NCBI RefSeq assembly: GCF_029094545.1
Contig: NZ_CP117835.1
Coordinates: 2,274,001-2,338,000, forward strand
Origin: Alkalihalophilus pseudofirmus
GTDB taxonomy: Bacteria > Bacillota > Bacilli > Bacillales > Bacillaceae_D
Length of the DNA stretch: 64,000 nucleotides
Direction of reading: 5' to 3'
The position numbers and the translations under genes are program-made. The notes under the pieces were generated by a model. The model was not told the origin of the DNA. It made no database searches and saw only the letters and a list, made by a program, of their open reading frames with translations. This document shows, piece by piece, positions 35,710-44,868 of this stretch. How positions within the stretch are numbered: the first letter of the stretch is position 1; every line of letters begins with the position of its first letter.

Positions 35710-35737
35710 AAAAACCACGCAGCTGCGTGGTTTTTCT
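35710..35737 (+). terminator. terminator of yeeI
   Basis: Perfect stem AAAAACCACGCA/TGCGTGGTTTTT. It also suits the convergent exoA end. Confidence 0.9.
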
Positions 35738-36492
35738 TATATATTAAGTTCTAAGCCAATTGGACAGTGGTCGCTTCCTAAAACCTCAGCATAGATCGAT
35801 GCTTCGTTAATCTTTTCTTTTAGCTGATTAGAGACAATGAAATAGTCGATCCGCCAGCCAATATTTCTTGCACGGACATCTCTCATATAAGACCACCATG
35901 TAAACGCATCTGTCCGCTCAGGATATAAATAACGGAAACTATCAATAAAACCAGATTCTAAGAGAGTCGTCATTTTTCCCCTCTCTTCTAGAGTAAACCC
36001 AGAATTGCCGAGATTTGATCTGGCATTTTTCAAGTCAACCTCGGCATGGGCAACATTTAAGTCTCCGCAGTAGACAACGGGTTTATACCGATCGAGATCT
36101 AGAAGATACTCTTTTAATGCATCCTCCCATTCCAGCCTTTCTGACAAACGAGATAAATCACGTTTTGCATTAATCGTATACACATTAACTAAATAAAACG
36201 AATCAAACTCCAAAGTGATAATGCGGCCCTCATCCTCTGATTCTAGCTCACCTACTCCGTACCTTACGGAGATCGGCTTTTGTTTCGTGAATACAGCCGT
36301 GCCGGAATACCCCTTCTTCAATGCATAATTCCAAAATTGATGATAGCCGTCAAGCTCTAATTCAATCTGTCCCTCCTGAAGCTTCGTCTCTTGCAGGCAG
36401 AAGATATCTGCATTCTGCTCATGAAAAAAATCAAGAAATCCTTTTTTCACACAAGCTCGCAGGCCATTTACGTTCCATGAAATCAACTTCAT
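35737..36492 (-). CDS. exoA: exodeoxyribonuclease III / AP endonuclease ExoA
   Basis: A class II AP endonuclease of the xth family for base excision repair, 251 aa. It has the start MKLISWNVNGLRA, the catalytic FCLQETK, YCGDLNVAH, WRIDYFIVS and the terminal GSDHCPI with the catalytic His. It is a complete single-domain enzyme like B. subtilis ExoA, which protects spores from oxidative lesions. It is monocistronic and convergent with yeeI. Confidence 0.96.
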   Translation of the reverse strand: MKLISWNVNGLRACVKKGFLDFFHEQNADIFCLQETKLQEGQIELELDGYHQFWNYALKKGYSGTAVFTKQKPISVRYGVGELESEDEGRIITLEFDSFYLVNVYTINAKRDLSRLSERLEWEDALKEYLLDLDRYKPVVYCGDLNVAHAEVDLKNARSNLGNSGFTLEERGKMTTLLESGFIDSFRYLYPERTDAFTWWSYMRDVRARNIGWRIDYFIVSNQLKEKINEASIYAEVLGSDHCPIGLELNI

Positions 36493-36585
36493 TTCTACTC
36501 ACAATCTCCCTTTCTATACGATCGATTAAATCTACCTTTTAAATCCTAGCATATTTTAAGACCGAATAGAATGAGAGTGACTTGC

Positions 36586-37866
36586 TTAAGCTTTTTCTTC
36601 TCCGCACCAATCAATGATCGTGTGCACAATCACTTCAGCACAAGAGAAGACCTTTTCAAGTTCAATATATTCGTTAGGGAAATGTGCTTTCTCTGTTACA
36701 CCTGGACCAAATACAACCGTTGGAATGCTGCCAATTTCAGTTAAGAGGCCTCCATCTGTGCCCCATGGTGAGGCCTCAATCACAGGCGGAGCCCCGATTA
36801 CTTCTATATATTTATCCCCAAGTAACTGCATAAATGAATGATTTGGATCAAGTGAGCCAGGAAGCCATCTGGCCCCGAACCACTCAAGGGTTACTGGAAA
36901 CTCTTCGAACCAAGGATCTTTCTCGGCAAGCCTTCGGATCCATTGCTTCATTTCTTCTTTCGCCTCCTCAATCGTCTCCTCAGGCGACACTCCAAATCTG
37001 CCTTCCACCGTCACTAGATCAGGTACAGAAGACGGCCAGTCTCCTCCTTGAATTTTGCCTATATTGATTGGAATAGGAATAGGAATCGTTTGATATAACG
37101 GGTCCGTAATACGGTCGTTTCGAATCTTCTCCAGCTCTTTTATATGATTAATAACGGTCATGCTTTTTTCAATCGCGCTGACTCCTTCATACCTCGTGCC
37201 GCCGTGGGCAGATAAGCCTTTTACATGCAGCTTAAACCACATCGAGCCTTGCTGCTTAGGGAAAAACTTCATATTGGTAGGTTCCGGAATAATCGCTGCA
37301 TCTGCTTTGTAGCCGCGCAAAAGAGCAGCAAGTGTCCCCGTTCCTCCACTCTCTTCTTCGATGACACTTTGAAAAATGACATCCCCTCTTAAAGAGATAT
37401 TCGCTTCTTGGATGGCTTGAATGGCTAGCAGGAGGGCAACATTGCCGCCCTTCATATCCGTCACACCACGCCCGTACATCTTCCCGTCTTTCACAACACC
37501 GCTGAATGGGTGGTCACTCCATTGCGTGACATCTCCTGCAGGTACAACGTCAATATGTCCATTAAGAATAATGGACCTGCCGCCCCCCGTTCCCTTCAAC
37601 ACCCCGACTACATTCGGGCTGCCTCTGAACTCTGTTCTAGATGACGCAAAATAACGATGGCTTGTAATTTCCTTTGCATCAGGTTCCCACACATCTACTT
37701 CAAGTCCCATCTGCTGCAGTGTTTCAATGACGAGACTTTGAGCCCCTCGTTCATTCCCTTGAGTGCTTTCTGCTTGAACAAAAACTCTAAGCAAATGAAT
37801 GATCTCGTTCTTTTTTGAATCAATACTTTGTTTAATCACTTGAGCCTTATTGATAGATGGCTTCAT
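36586..37866 (-). CDS. yodQ: M20 family deacetylase YodQ
   Basis: A metallo-deacylase of 426 aa, M20/ArgE/DapE family. Zinc ligands are visible in NGHIDVVPAG and YGRGVTDMKGG, the general base in VIEEESGGTG, and a lid domain is present. It is last in the lysine 2,3-aminomutase cluster. In the route proposed for this cluster it would deacetylate 4-acetamidobutyrate to 4-aminobutyrate. The start overlaps the yodR stop by 4 bases, showing coupling. Confidence 0.9.
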   Translation of the reverse strand: MKPSINKAQVIKQSIDSKKNEIIHLLRVFVQAESTQGNERGAQSLVIETLQQMGLEVDVWEPDAKEITSHRYFASSRTEFRGSPNVVGVLKGTGGGRSIILNGHIDVVPAGDVTQWSDHPFSGVVKDGKMYGRGVTDMKGGNVALLLAIQAIQEANISLRGDVIFQSVIEEESGGTGTLAALLRGYKADAAIIPEPTNMKFFPKQQGSMWFKLHVKGLSAHGGTRYEGVSAIEKSMTVINHIKELEKIRNDRITDPLYQTIPIPIPINIGKIQGGDWPSSVPDLVTVEGRFGVSPEETIEEAKEEMKQWIRRLAEKDPWFEEFPVTLEWFGARWLPGSLDPNHSFMQLLGDKYIEVIGAPPVIEASPWGTDGGLLTEIGSIPTVVFGPGVTEKAHFPNEYIELEKVFSCAEVIVHTIIDWCGEEKA

Positions 37867-38540
37867 GAATGTTCCTCCTTCCTCGGGTCAAGGACTTTAA
37901 CCCTATCAGCGATCGTAAGCTCTGCGCCTGTTGCAGCTATCACTTCTTCTATCGTGTGGGGAGCGATAACCTCTTTTAATAGGAGACCAGAAGACGTCAC
38001 TTCAATCACTGCCATATCAGTAATAATCAATGATACACATCGCCTTGCGGTAAGCGGGAAGGAGCATTGCTTCACAATTTTCGGCTCACCGTCCTTATTC
38101 AAATGATTCATCAACACAACAACTTTTTTTGCTTTTTGCGCAAGCTCCATCGCTCCGCCAATTCCTGGCACTCTTTTTCCAGGAACAATCCAATTGGCAA
38201 GGTCTCCGTCTTCGCTGACTTCAAGACCGCCAAGGAAGGTCATATCGAGATAGCCTGAACGAATAATTCCAAAAGCAATCGCGCTGTCAAAATAAGAAGC
38301 TCCGCGAACCGTCGTTACCGGATAGCCTGCCGCATTACATAAAGTAGGGTCTTCTTCTCCTTTTCTTGGTGATGGCCCCATCCCAAGCACCCCGTTCTCG
38401 GCATGAAATAGAACCTCTACTTCCTTTGAAATATGATTTGGTATGAGCGAAGGGATGCCGATGCCAAGGTTAACGATCATGCCTGATTGTATTTCTTTAG
38501 CCGCACGATTGGCCATTTGATTTCTGATATCTACTCCCAT
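37863..38540 (-). CDS. yodR: 3-oxoacid CoA-transferase subunit B (YodR)
   Basis: The beta subunit of a family I CoA transferase, 225 aa. The glutamate nucleophile lies in LFHAENGVLG, and the family pattern NLGIGIPSL is present. It forms the active enzyme with YodS. In this cluster the pair should move CoA onto 3-oxo-6-acetamidohexanoate. I start it at 38540 after GGAAGTGGG; the gene overlaps the end of yodS by 10 bases. Confidence 0.92.
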   Translation of the reverse strand: MGVDIRNQMANRAAKEIQSGMIVNLGIGIPSLIPNHISKEVEVLFHAENGVLGMGPSPRKGEEDPTLCNAAGYPVTTVRGASYFDSAIAFGIIRSGYLDMTFLGGLEVSEDGDLANWIVPGKRVPGIGGAMELAQKAKKVVVLMNHLNKDGEPKIVKQCSFPLTARRCVSLIITDMAVIEVTSSGLLLKEVIAPHTIEEVIAATGAELTIADRVKVLDPRKEEHS

Positions 38541-39226
38541 ACCCACTTCCAATCGACCCCCTCGGTCTTAATAATGAGGTCCACAAAAATACCAGGAGTT
38601 GTAATTTCCTCTGGCGCCAGCTCTCCTGGTTCTACAATCTCCTCTACTTCGGCTATTGTAAATGTACCAGCCATTGCGACGAGCGGATTTGTGTTGCGGG
38701 CACTCGTTTCATAAATAAGGTTGCCAAATGTATCTGCTTTTTTGGCATATACAATGGAAACATCTGCTGTTAAGGCTGTTTCAAGTAAGTATTCTTTATT
38801 ATTTAAGGTGACTTTCTCTTTTCCTTCTTCAATCATGCTGCCAAGACCGACATCGGTTAAAAATGCTGGAATGCCGACACCGCCGGCTCTGATCCGTTCA
38901 GCTAACGTTCCTTGTGGAGAGAATTCAACTTCTAATTCGCCTTCTGTCATCAACTGACCTGCCACTGGATTGGAGCCAATATGGGAAGCAATCAACTTTT
39001 TTGCTTGTTTATTTTTAATAATTTGTCCGATTCCAATATGCGGAAAGGCCGAATCATTCCCTATTAAGGTAAGATCCTTCACGCCTTTTTCTAACATCCC
39101 GCGAATAATGGTCGGCGGATTTCCGATTCCTCCGAATCCGCCAAACATCACAGTTGAGCCATCGTGAATCACAGACAGGGCATCTGATAAGGTACCTATT
39201 TTATTTAACGACCTTTTGGCCTCCAT
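38531..39226 (-). CDS. yodS: 3-oxoacid CoA-transferase subunit A (YodS)
   Basis: The alpha subunit of a family I CoA transferase, 231 aa, with the GGFGGIGNP CoA-binding loop near the start. The ATG at 39226 follows GGGAGGAG. It is coupled to yodR downstream and separated by about 20 bp from yodT upstream, so it is part of the same leftward operon. Confidence 0.92.
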   Translation of the reverse strand: MEAKRSLNKIGTLSDALSVIHDGSTVMFGGFGGIGNPPTIIRGMLEKGVKDLTLIGNDSAFPHIGIGQIIKNKQAKKLIASHIGSNPVAGQLMTEGELEVEFSPQGTLAERIRAGGVGIPAFLTDVGLGSMIEEGKEKVTLNNKEYLLETALTADVSIVYAKKADTFGNLIYETSARNTNPLVAMAGTFTIAEVEEIVEPGELAPEEITTPGIFVDLIIKTEGVDWKWVWE

Positions 39227-39247
39227 CTCCACTCCTCCCATCTTATC

Positions 39248-40594
39248 TCAGCTAGGCATTTCTAGTAGAACCTGCTCTATCGATTGTTTTAACCGGTGAA
39301 CAATCTCATCTATTTCATCTTTAGTAGTAATTAAAGGAGGAGAAATGATTACAGCATCACCGTCCCCTTTTGACCGTGCTGTGCCAGCCGGGTAGATTAA
39401 TAATCCATTGTCTTGTGCGGCTTTAACCAGCTTCTGTGTAAACCCTAATTGGCTGTCAAACGGCTTTTTTGACCAACGGTGCTGTACAAATTCAATGCCG
39501 ACCATCATTCCCGCACCACGTACGTCTCCAATACATGCGAAGTGGTTAAACAGCGACTTTAATTTTGTTTTCAAATATGTCCCATTTTCTTTTGATCTCT
39601 CAATCAGACCATGCTTCCTTACATAGCGCAAAACTGCTAAGGCCGTTGCGGCAGATTGCGGATTGGCACTATATGTGTGTCCGCTCATGATGAAATTGGA
39701 GCCGTTTTTAATCGGCTCGAGAACCGTCTCCGTACATAAGGCCGCAGCCATCGGGGTGTAGCCAGCACTTAACCCCTTTCCTAATGCAATAATGTCAGGC
39801 AATACGTTCCAATGATTGATACCAAGAGGTGTACCGCATCTCGCAATTCCGGTCATCACTTCATCTGCGATAAACAAAATGTCATTCTCCCGGCAAATCT
39901 CCATGATCCGCTCGTAATAGCCAGGAGGCGGAACAATCGCTGCCCCAGCCGCTCCGATAATCGGCTCAGCGATAAAAGCTGCGATATGCTCTGCACCATT
40001 TTTTTCAATTGCCGTAATAAGATCCTCTGCACATTTTAAATGACAAGCAGGATACGTTTCACCGAATGGACACCTGTAGCACGCGGGAGGGGCGACAACT
40101 GGATAATCGGCTAATAAGCTGTGAAACCGCTCGCGCCGCTTTTTATGACCAGACATTGACAGTGCTCCGATCGTAATTCCATGGTAACTGGTCCAGCGGG
40201 AGATAATTTTATTTTTTTGAGGCAGCCCCCTCTCTTGAAAATGCTGAATCGCTATTTTCATCGCTGTTTCTGTTGCCTCTGAGCCGCTGTTAACAAAAAA
40301 CGTATAATAATCCTCGTCTCCACCTGCCCATTCATTCAACTCACGCGCAAGCTCCTCTACAGCATCTGAGGTAAATTGAGACCGGTACACAAAAGAGACT
40401 TTCTTTGCCTGCTCATTCATCGCTTCAATAATCTCCGCGTTGCCGTGTCCAATGCTTGCAGTCACAGCACCTGAGGCGGCATCGATATAAGCTTTTCCGT
40501 CCTTATCATATAAATAGATGCCCTCACCGTGTGAAATGACTGGATAATTTTCATCTAACAACGGTTTAATGACAAGCGACTGATCTTTTTTCAC
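39248..40594 (-). CDS. yodT: class III aminotransferase YodT
   Basis: A PLP-dependent class III aminotransferase of about 448 aa. It has the SGSEATETAMK phosphate loop, the FIADEVMTG Asp, and the PLP lysine in ALGKGLSAGYTPM. In the lysine route it should remove the 3-amino group of N6-acetyl-beta-lysine. The start is uncertain: GTG at 40594 is closest to family N-termini and follows GGGGAGG closely, while GTG at 40618 has no ribosome binding site. Cys-rich CYRCPFGETYPACHLKC in the middle is common in YodT-like enzymes. Confidence 0.9.
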   Translation of the reverse strand: MKKDQSLVIKPLLDENYPVISHGEGIYLYDKDGKAYIDAASGAVTASIGHGNAEIIEAMNEQAKKVSFVYRSQFTSDAVEELARELNEWAGGDEDYYTFFVNSGSEATETAMKIAIQHFQERGLPQKNKIISRWTSYHGITIGALSMSGHKKRRERFHSLLADYPVVAPPACYRCPFGETYPACHLKCAEDLITAIEKNGAEHIAAFIAEPIIGAAGAAIVPPPGYYERIMEICRENDILFIADEVMTGIARCGTPLGINHWNVLPDIIALGKGLSAGYTPMAAALCTETVLEPIKNGSNFIMSGHTYSANPQSAATALAVLRYVRKHGLIERSKENGTYLKTKLKSLFNHFACIGDVRGAGMMVGIEFVQHRWSKKPFDSQLGFTQKLVKAAQDNGLLIYPAGTARSKGDGDAVIISPPLITTKDEIDEIVHRLKQSIEQVLLEMPS

Positions 40595-40636
40595 AAACCT
40601 CCCCACCCCTCCGCACACTCGTTGCTGCTGCCATTT

Positions 40637-40909
40637 TTAAAAACGGAAGTAATTACGTTTTAACAATTTCGGCTCTGCCATAAGTGCTTTATAAGAGATA
40701 CAGTTCGGTACATTTTTGATATTGATTAATACAAGGTGGTCTTCAAGTTCTTCAATTAATTGATCATCCTGATACATCATCCCGCACTCCGTACACTCAA
40801 TGGTCGGAGTGTTGGTTATTTCAATCGCCCTTGTGCCGTCTGGAAGCTCCCAATACACACTAGACGTCGTTTCTTTTGCACTCTCCTCCTCGCACCAAAC
40901 ACATCGCAT
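40637..40909 (-). CDS. yokU: YokU family zinc-finger-like protein
   Basis: A 90-aa protein with two CxxC pairs (CVWC near residue 3 and CTEC near residue 37), probably one zinc site. YokU is a constant small partner of kamA in Bacillus and has no known biochemical role. The type-A toxin-antitoxin-like MqsA N-terminal fold has similar zinc pairs, but no HTH domain is present here. It sits 3 bases from the kamA stop. Confidence 0.88.
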   Translation of the reverse strand: MRCVWCEEESAKETTSSVYWELPDGTRAIEITNTPTIECTECGMMYQDDQLIEELEDHLVLINIKNVPNCISYKALMAEPKLLKRNYFRF

Positions 40910-40912
40910 CTG

Positions 40913-42349
40913 TTACGCCTCCTTCTCTTTACTCTCCTCTTGTTCTGGCTGCTCCTCTTTTGGCGCATTCTTTTTTAATTCTGCTTGGTACTTCTTTTCT
41001 TTCAGCTGGTCACGCTTTTCACGTTTATCTTTTAAAGTTGTATGTTCACCGGTTGACTGATATGCCACGCGACGCTCATGACGCTTTAATGATTTCGGTG
41101 TTAATGTTGGCTGACTGTCGTTTAAAAGAGAAGCAATGCCTACATCTGTATGCTTTAGAGCCGTATCAGGATAAACGCCGTTAAAGTACTCATCAGCTGT
41201 ACCTGCTGTATAATTTTCCGGCTCTGGATAGGTCGTAATTACGCCTTCAAAGTTACGAAGCACCACTTTTTCCGGACTTTGTGAGATCATATAATTTGGC
41301 TGAAGAGTAATTTTGCCGCCGCCATGCGGAGCATCTACGACAAAGGTCGGTACACTGTATCCGGATGTATGCCCTCTTAAGCCTTCAATAATTTCAAGTC
41401 CTTTTGAGACCGGCGCTCTAAAATGCCCGATCCCTTCTGATAAGTCGCATTGATAAATGTAATACGGTCTTACTCTAATTTTCACAAGATCCTGGCATAG
41501 CTTTTTCATAATCGGCACACTGTCATTAATGCCAGCAAGAATAACTGCTTGGTTTCCAACAGGCACGCCTGAATTGACAAGCATTTCACAGGCTTTCTTA
41601 GACTCTTCAGTAATCTCAATCGACGTATTAAAATGCGTGTTCAGCCAGACTGGATGGTATTTCTTTAAAATATTGCACAAATTTTCAGTTATTCGCTGCG
41701 GGAATACAACCGGCGCACGAGTTCCGATGCGAATGATTTCCACATGCGGAATAGCGCGTAAATTCTTCAAAATATATTCAAGGATCGTGTCATTAATTAA
41801 TAAACCGTCACCGCCAGAAATTAAAACATCACGAACCTCAGGTGTGTTTTTAATATAGTCAATCGCCCCGTCTAATTGCTTTTTCGGAACGCCCATCCCA
41901 ATCTGCCCGGAGAACCTGCGGCGTGTACAGTAGCGGCAATACATCGAGCATTGATTAGTTACAAGGAATAACACTCGATCTGGATAGCGGTGTGTAAGGC
42001 CCGCAACAGGAGAATCCTCATCTTCTTCTAACGGATCTTCCATATCATATTTCGTTTTGTAAATTTCTTCTCCAATCGGCACCGACTGCATTCGAATCGG
42101 ACATCTCGGGTCATCTGGATTCATTAATGAAGCATAGTAAGGAGTAATATTTAGCGGAATCGTTTTCGTCGAAATCCGCACGCCCTCTTCTTCTTCAGGC
42201 GTCAGATTGATTACTTGCTTTAAGTCATCTAACGTACGAATGGTATTAGTGAGCTGCCAAATCCAGTCGTTCCACTGCTCATCTGTGACATCTTTCCATA
42301 AAGATATCTCTTTCCAATGACGATCAGGTTTGTATAAATCCATCCACAT
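40913..42349 (-). CDS. kamA: lysine 2,3-aminomutase KamA
   Basis: A radical-SAM, PLP enzyme converting L-lysine to beta-lysine, 478 aa. The Fe4S4 cysteines are Cys134, Cys138 and Cys141 (CSMYCRYC), and the PLP lysine is Lys346 in HGGGKITLQ. A highly charged C-terminal tail of about 60 residues (many Lys and Glu) extends past the catalytic core, as in other Bacillus KamA. The ATG is preceded by GGGGGAGAT. It is first gene of the catabolic operon, behind a sigma-54 promoter. Confidence 0.96.
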   Translation of the reverse strand: MWMDLYKPDRHWKEISLWKDVTDEQWNDWIWQLTNTIRTLDDLKQVINLTPEEEEGVRISTKTIPLNITPYYASLMNPDDPRCPIRMQSVPIGEEIYKTKYDMEDPLEEDEDSPVAGLTHRYPDRVLFLVTNQCSMYCRYCTRRRFSGQIGMGVPKKQLDGAIDYIKNTPEVRDVLISGGDGLLINDTILEYILKNLRAIPHVEIIRIGTRAPVVFPQRITENLCNILKKYHPVWLNTHFNTSIEITEESKKACEMLVNSGVPVGNQAVILAGINDSVPIMKKLCQDLVKIRVRPYYIYQCDLSEGIGHFRAPVSKGLEIIEGLRGHTSGYSVPTFVVDAPHGGGKITLQPNYMISQSPEKVVLRNFEGVITTYPEPENYTAGTADEYFNGVYPDTALKHTDVGIASLLNDSQPTLTPKSLKRHERRVAYQSTGEHTTLKDKREKRDQLKEKKYQAELKKNAPKEEQPEQEESKEKEA

Positions 42350-42385
42350 ATGATCTCCCCCTTTTATCTACTCCCTAATAGTAAA

Positions 42386-42402
42386 AGCAAGGAGCATGCC
42401 AA
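42386..42402 (-). promoter_or_regulatory. sigma-54 (-24/-12) promoter of kamA
   Basis: On the minus strand TTGGCATGCTCCTTGCT keeps the invariant GG and GC with exactly 10 bases between them and is near the consensus TTGGCAC-N5-TTGCW. It lies about 35-50 bp upstream of kamA. The sigma-54 activator gene is adjacent in the cluster. Confidence 0.8.
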
Positions 42403-42544
42403 TTGTTCATCTCTTACCTAAATTGGGCACCTAAGGCTGGTTTATCAATGTTTTTGGTTATACCGAGACGCAAAAGAAATGGGCTGGGTCTTACTTGAAT
42501 GAAAACAGTTGCCGATTTTCTGGCACTCTATAAGGAAAACCAAC

Positions 42545-42591
42545 CAAAAAAAGCTGCCTAATAATCAGCACTCGACTAATTATTGGCAGCT
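42545..42591 (-). terminator. terminator after ablB
   Basis: Stem AGCTGCC(T)AATAAT/ATTATTGGCAGCT with one bulge and a T7 tail on the minus strand. It separates the regulator-ablB unit from kamA, which therefore needs its own promoter. Confidence 0.88.
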
Positions 42592-42610
42592 CGTTTTCCG
42601 CTAGAAAGTA

Positions 42611-43450
42611 TTACGTTTGTGATAAATCCTTTACCCAAATATTCATATCCTCAAGATCCTCGAAAATGTAGCAATTATTCGTCAGCCGGCCTCCATATGA
42701 ATAGCTGAGTTGGAAGAAGGCATCATTCATTCCAAATGATTTCGCCCGCGCAAGAGAGAAGGCACAGTAAATACTTTTTGTCCTTAGCTCATCTTCTAAC
42801 TTTAAGAGCAGATGCTTCATCAACCCATGAGCTCTATGTTCTGGCAAGGTTGCACAATCCGTAAGTTCAGCATGATGAAAGGTTTCATTTACATCAGCCG
42901 ACGCGGCACTGATAATGGTTCCTTCATACTCAGTCACACAGAAAAGACTGCCGCCCGCCATCATTTTGCGGACATACTCTGGCTGATCCATTGGCGTAGG
43001 GTATACAGGAAACACCGTTTTATATAGATGGGCCAATGCTTCTGCATCCACTTCTGTCGCTTTTCGCAATTGGTATAATAGTGGAAGATCATTTAGATGG
43101 GGCTTTACATATTTCTTTTGAACCGCTTTTAAAATATCTTGCTCTTCTTGCCAAGCTGAACTTGTTCTCCTTGCGTCTGTTGTATAAAAAGTCATCACAT
43201 GCGCATCGCTTCCATTAAAAAATCCTTCTAGCACACCTTCTAATTCAAACCCCTGCCTGAGAAATGCCTGCCATTGGCTAGCGGCAGATTGAACAATCAC
43301 CTTTTCATAGTTTCCTGACTTGGCCTCTGTTAAAAGAAAGGCTGCGACATCGTCTACATTGCCTCTAAACGCTTCCACTCTAAGCCGCTTATTAAAATCA
43401 TCTTTTGTAAGCTCCATTGTAAATGAAGCTTTTTGCACGGTTTCTTTCAT
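42611..43450 (-). CDS. ablB: beta-lysine N6-acetyltransferase AblB/YodP
   Basis: A 279-aa acetyltransferase of the AblB family. The N-terminal half is family specific. The C-terminal GNAT domain carries the acetyl-CoA loop in DCATLPEHRAHGLMKHLL. It acetylates the 6-amino group of beta-lysine made by KamA. In methanogens the product is an osmolyte; in Bacillus it is more likely a catabolic intermediate because deacetylase, transaminase and CoA transferase follow. It overlaps the regulator gene by 4 bases, and a terminator follows it. Confidence 0.92.
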   Translation of the reverse strand: MKETVQKASFTMELTKDDFNKRLRVEAFRGNVDDVAAFLLTEAKSGNYEKVIVQSAASQWQAFLRQGFELEGVLEGFFNGSDAHVMTFYTTDARRTSSAWQEEQDILKAVQKKYVKPHLNDLPLLYQLRKATEVDAEALAHLYKTVFPVYPTPMDQPEYVRKMMAGGSLFCVTEYEGTIISAASADVNETFHHAELTDCATLPEHRAHGLMKHLLLKLEDELRTKSIYCAFSLARAKSFGMNDAFFQLSYSYGGRLTNNCYIFEDLEDMNIWVKDLSQT

Positions 43451-44868
43451 GTTCTGCCCTCCTCGTACGTAATGTGTAATTTTTGCAGCTTGTATTGAAG
43501 TGTTTGTCTTGGTATCTCAAGCCGTTTGGCTGCTTGCAAGACATTTCCTTTTGCTTCTTGAATCGCTTCTTTAATTAACGTTCGCTCGGTCTCCTCAAGC
43601 GTTTTTCGCAATGAACGCTTTCGCTCTGGCTGCTCTCGTTTTACGCTTGAATGCTTCATCAACTCTTGTTTTAGATAAGCTGGGAGATGGTCTAGATGAA
43701 TCGCATCTCCTTCTGTCATCATCATTGCGTATTCAACAACATGCTCAAGTTCTCGCACATTTCCGGGCCAGTAGTACCTGCTAGAAAGCTCTAATACATC
43801 CTCGTCAATATGAGTAACAAGCTTTTGAAACGTATAATTATATTTCTTTCTAAAATGCTCCATTAACAAGGGTATATCAGCTTTTCTCTCGCGTAAAGGC
43901 GGGATCTCAAGCAAGCATACATTCAGTCTGTAATAAAGATCTCGTCTTAGGATCCCTTTTTCCATACATACATGAGGATGCTCATTCAGCGCTACAACAA
44001 AGCGTACGTCCGTTTGATAGCTTTGTGAGCCTCCGAGTCTTCTAATTACGCCATCTTCTAATACACGCAATAATTTACTTTGAAAATCAAGCGGCATCGT
44101 ATTTAATTCATCTAGAAATAAGGTTCCCCCATGTGCCAGTTCAATTAAACCCGCCCGGTCCACTGCTCCTGTGTAAGACCCCTTCTTCGTTCCAAATAAC
44201 ATACTCTCTAACAACGTGGATGGCAGGGAGGCACAGTTTTGCGCGATCAGTGTTTCCTTTGCTCTTTTTGAAGATTGATGAATGGATTGGACAACCAGCT
44301 CTTTCCCTGTCCCTGTTTCGCCATAGACCATAATAGGTGAAGAAGTGGCTGCCGCTTTTTTGGCTCGCTCAATCACTTTCAACATCTGCGCATCTTGTGT
44401 AATGAGATCATCCCATGTATAGGTGGCACCTGTGGTCAGACTTGGTTTTTGCTGACTCACCACACTTGACTGCAGGTCGATTAATTTTTGTGAGAGCTGT
44501 TTGACTGTAGAAAGGTCTTTGGCAATCTCGACCGCACCAATTAATTTTGTTCCAGAATAGATCGGAACCGTTGTATTCACGGTATCTATAAGCTTCCCCC
44601 GTATGTTTGTGAACGATTGATGCTGCTGGTAGATAGGCTGGCCGCTTTCAATGACCTTGAGTAAGGTGCTGTTTTCTTTATTTAACGATGGAAAAATATC
44701 AAGCACATGTTTTCCGAGGGCATCATGTATGGAGATTCCATCATTCTGGGCTGCCCTGTCATTATAAAAAATCGTGATCCCACTTGCATCTACCACATGA
44801 ATGGCTTCATCAATACTATGAATAATGGCTTCTAATAATTCTGGTCGTTTTATGGTTTCAATAAACAT
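43447..44868 (-). CDS. sigma-54-dependent activator of the lysine cluster
   Basis: A RocR/NtrC-type enhancer-binding protein of about 473 aa. An N-terminal PAS domain (about residues 10-110) precedes an AAA+ domain (GETGTGKELVVQ Walker A, the sigma-54 contact loop GSYTGA in place of GAFTGA, GTLFLDEL Walker B) and a C-terminal Fis-type helix-turn-helix. A regulator of this kind (KamR) has been described for the kam cluster in B. thuringiensis, from memory. The start is ambiguous: the ATG at 44868 follows GGTGAT, and GTG 44880 is the alternative. It probably activates the kamA promoter in response to a lysine-derived signal. Confidence 0.92.
   Translation of the reverse strand: MFIETIKRPELLEAIIHSIDEAIHVVDASGITIFYNDRAAQNDGISIHDALGKHVLDIFPSLNKENSTLLKVIESGQPIYQQHQSFTNIRGKLIDTVNTTVPIYSGTKLIGAVEIAKDLSTVKQLSQKLIDLQSSVVSQQKPSLTTGATYTWDDLITQDAQMLKVIERAKKAAATSSPIMVYGETGTGKELVVQSIHQSSKRAKETLIAQNCASLPSTLLESMLFGTKKGSYTGAVDRAGLIELAHGGTLFLDELNTMPLDFQSKLLRVLEDGVIRRLGGSQSYQTDVRFVVALNEHPHVCMEKGILRRDLYYRLNVCLLEIPPLRERKADIPLLMEHFRKKYNYTFQKLVTHIDEDVLELSSRYYWPGNVRELEHVVEYAMMMTEGDAIHLDHLPAYLKQELMKHSSVKREQPERKRSLRKTLEETERTLIKEAIQEAKGNVLQAAKRLEIPRQTLQYKLQKLHITYEEGRT

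Noticed and set aside
40760-41184. Several plus-strand ORFs of 70-100 codons opposite kamA and yokU
   Set aside because: They lie inside well-supported minus-strand genes, have low-complexity Leu/Ser/Phe-rich translations and lack ribosome binding sites.
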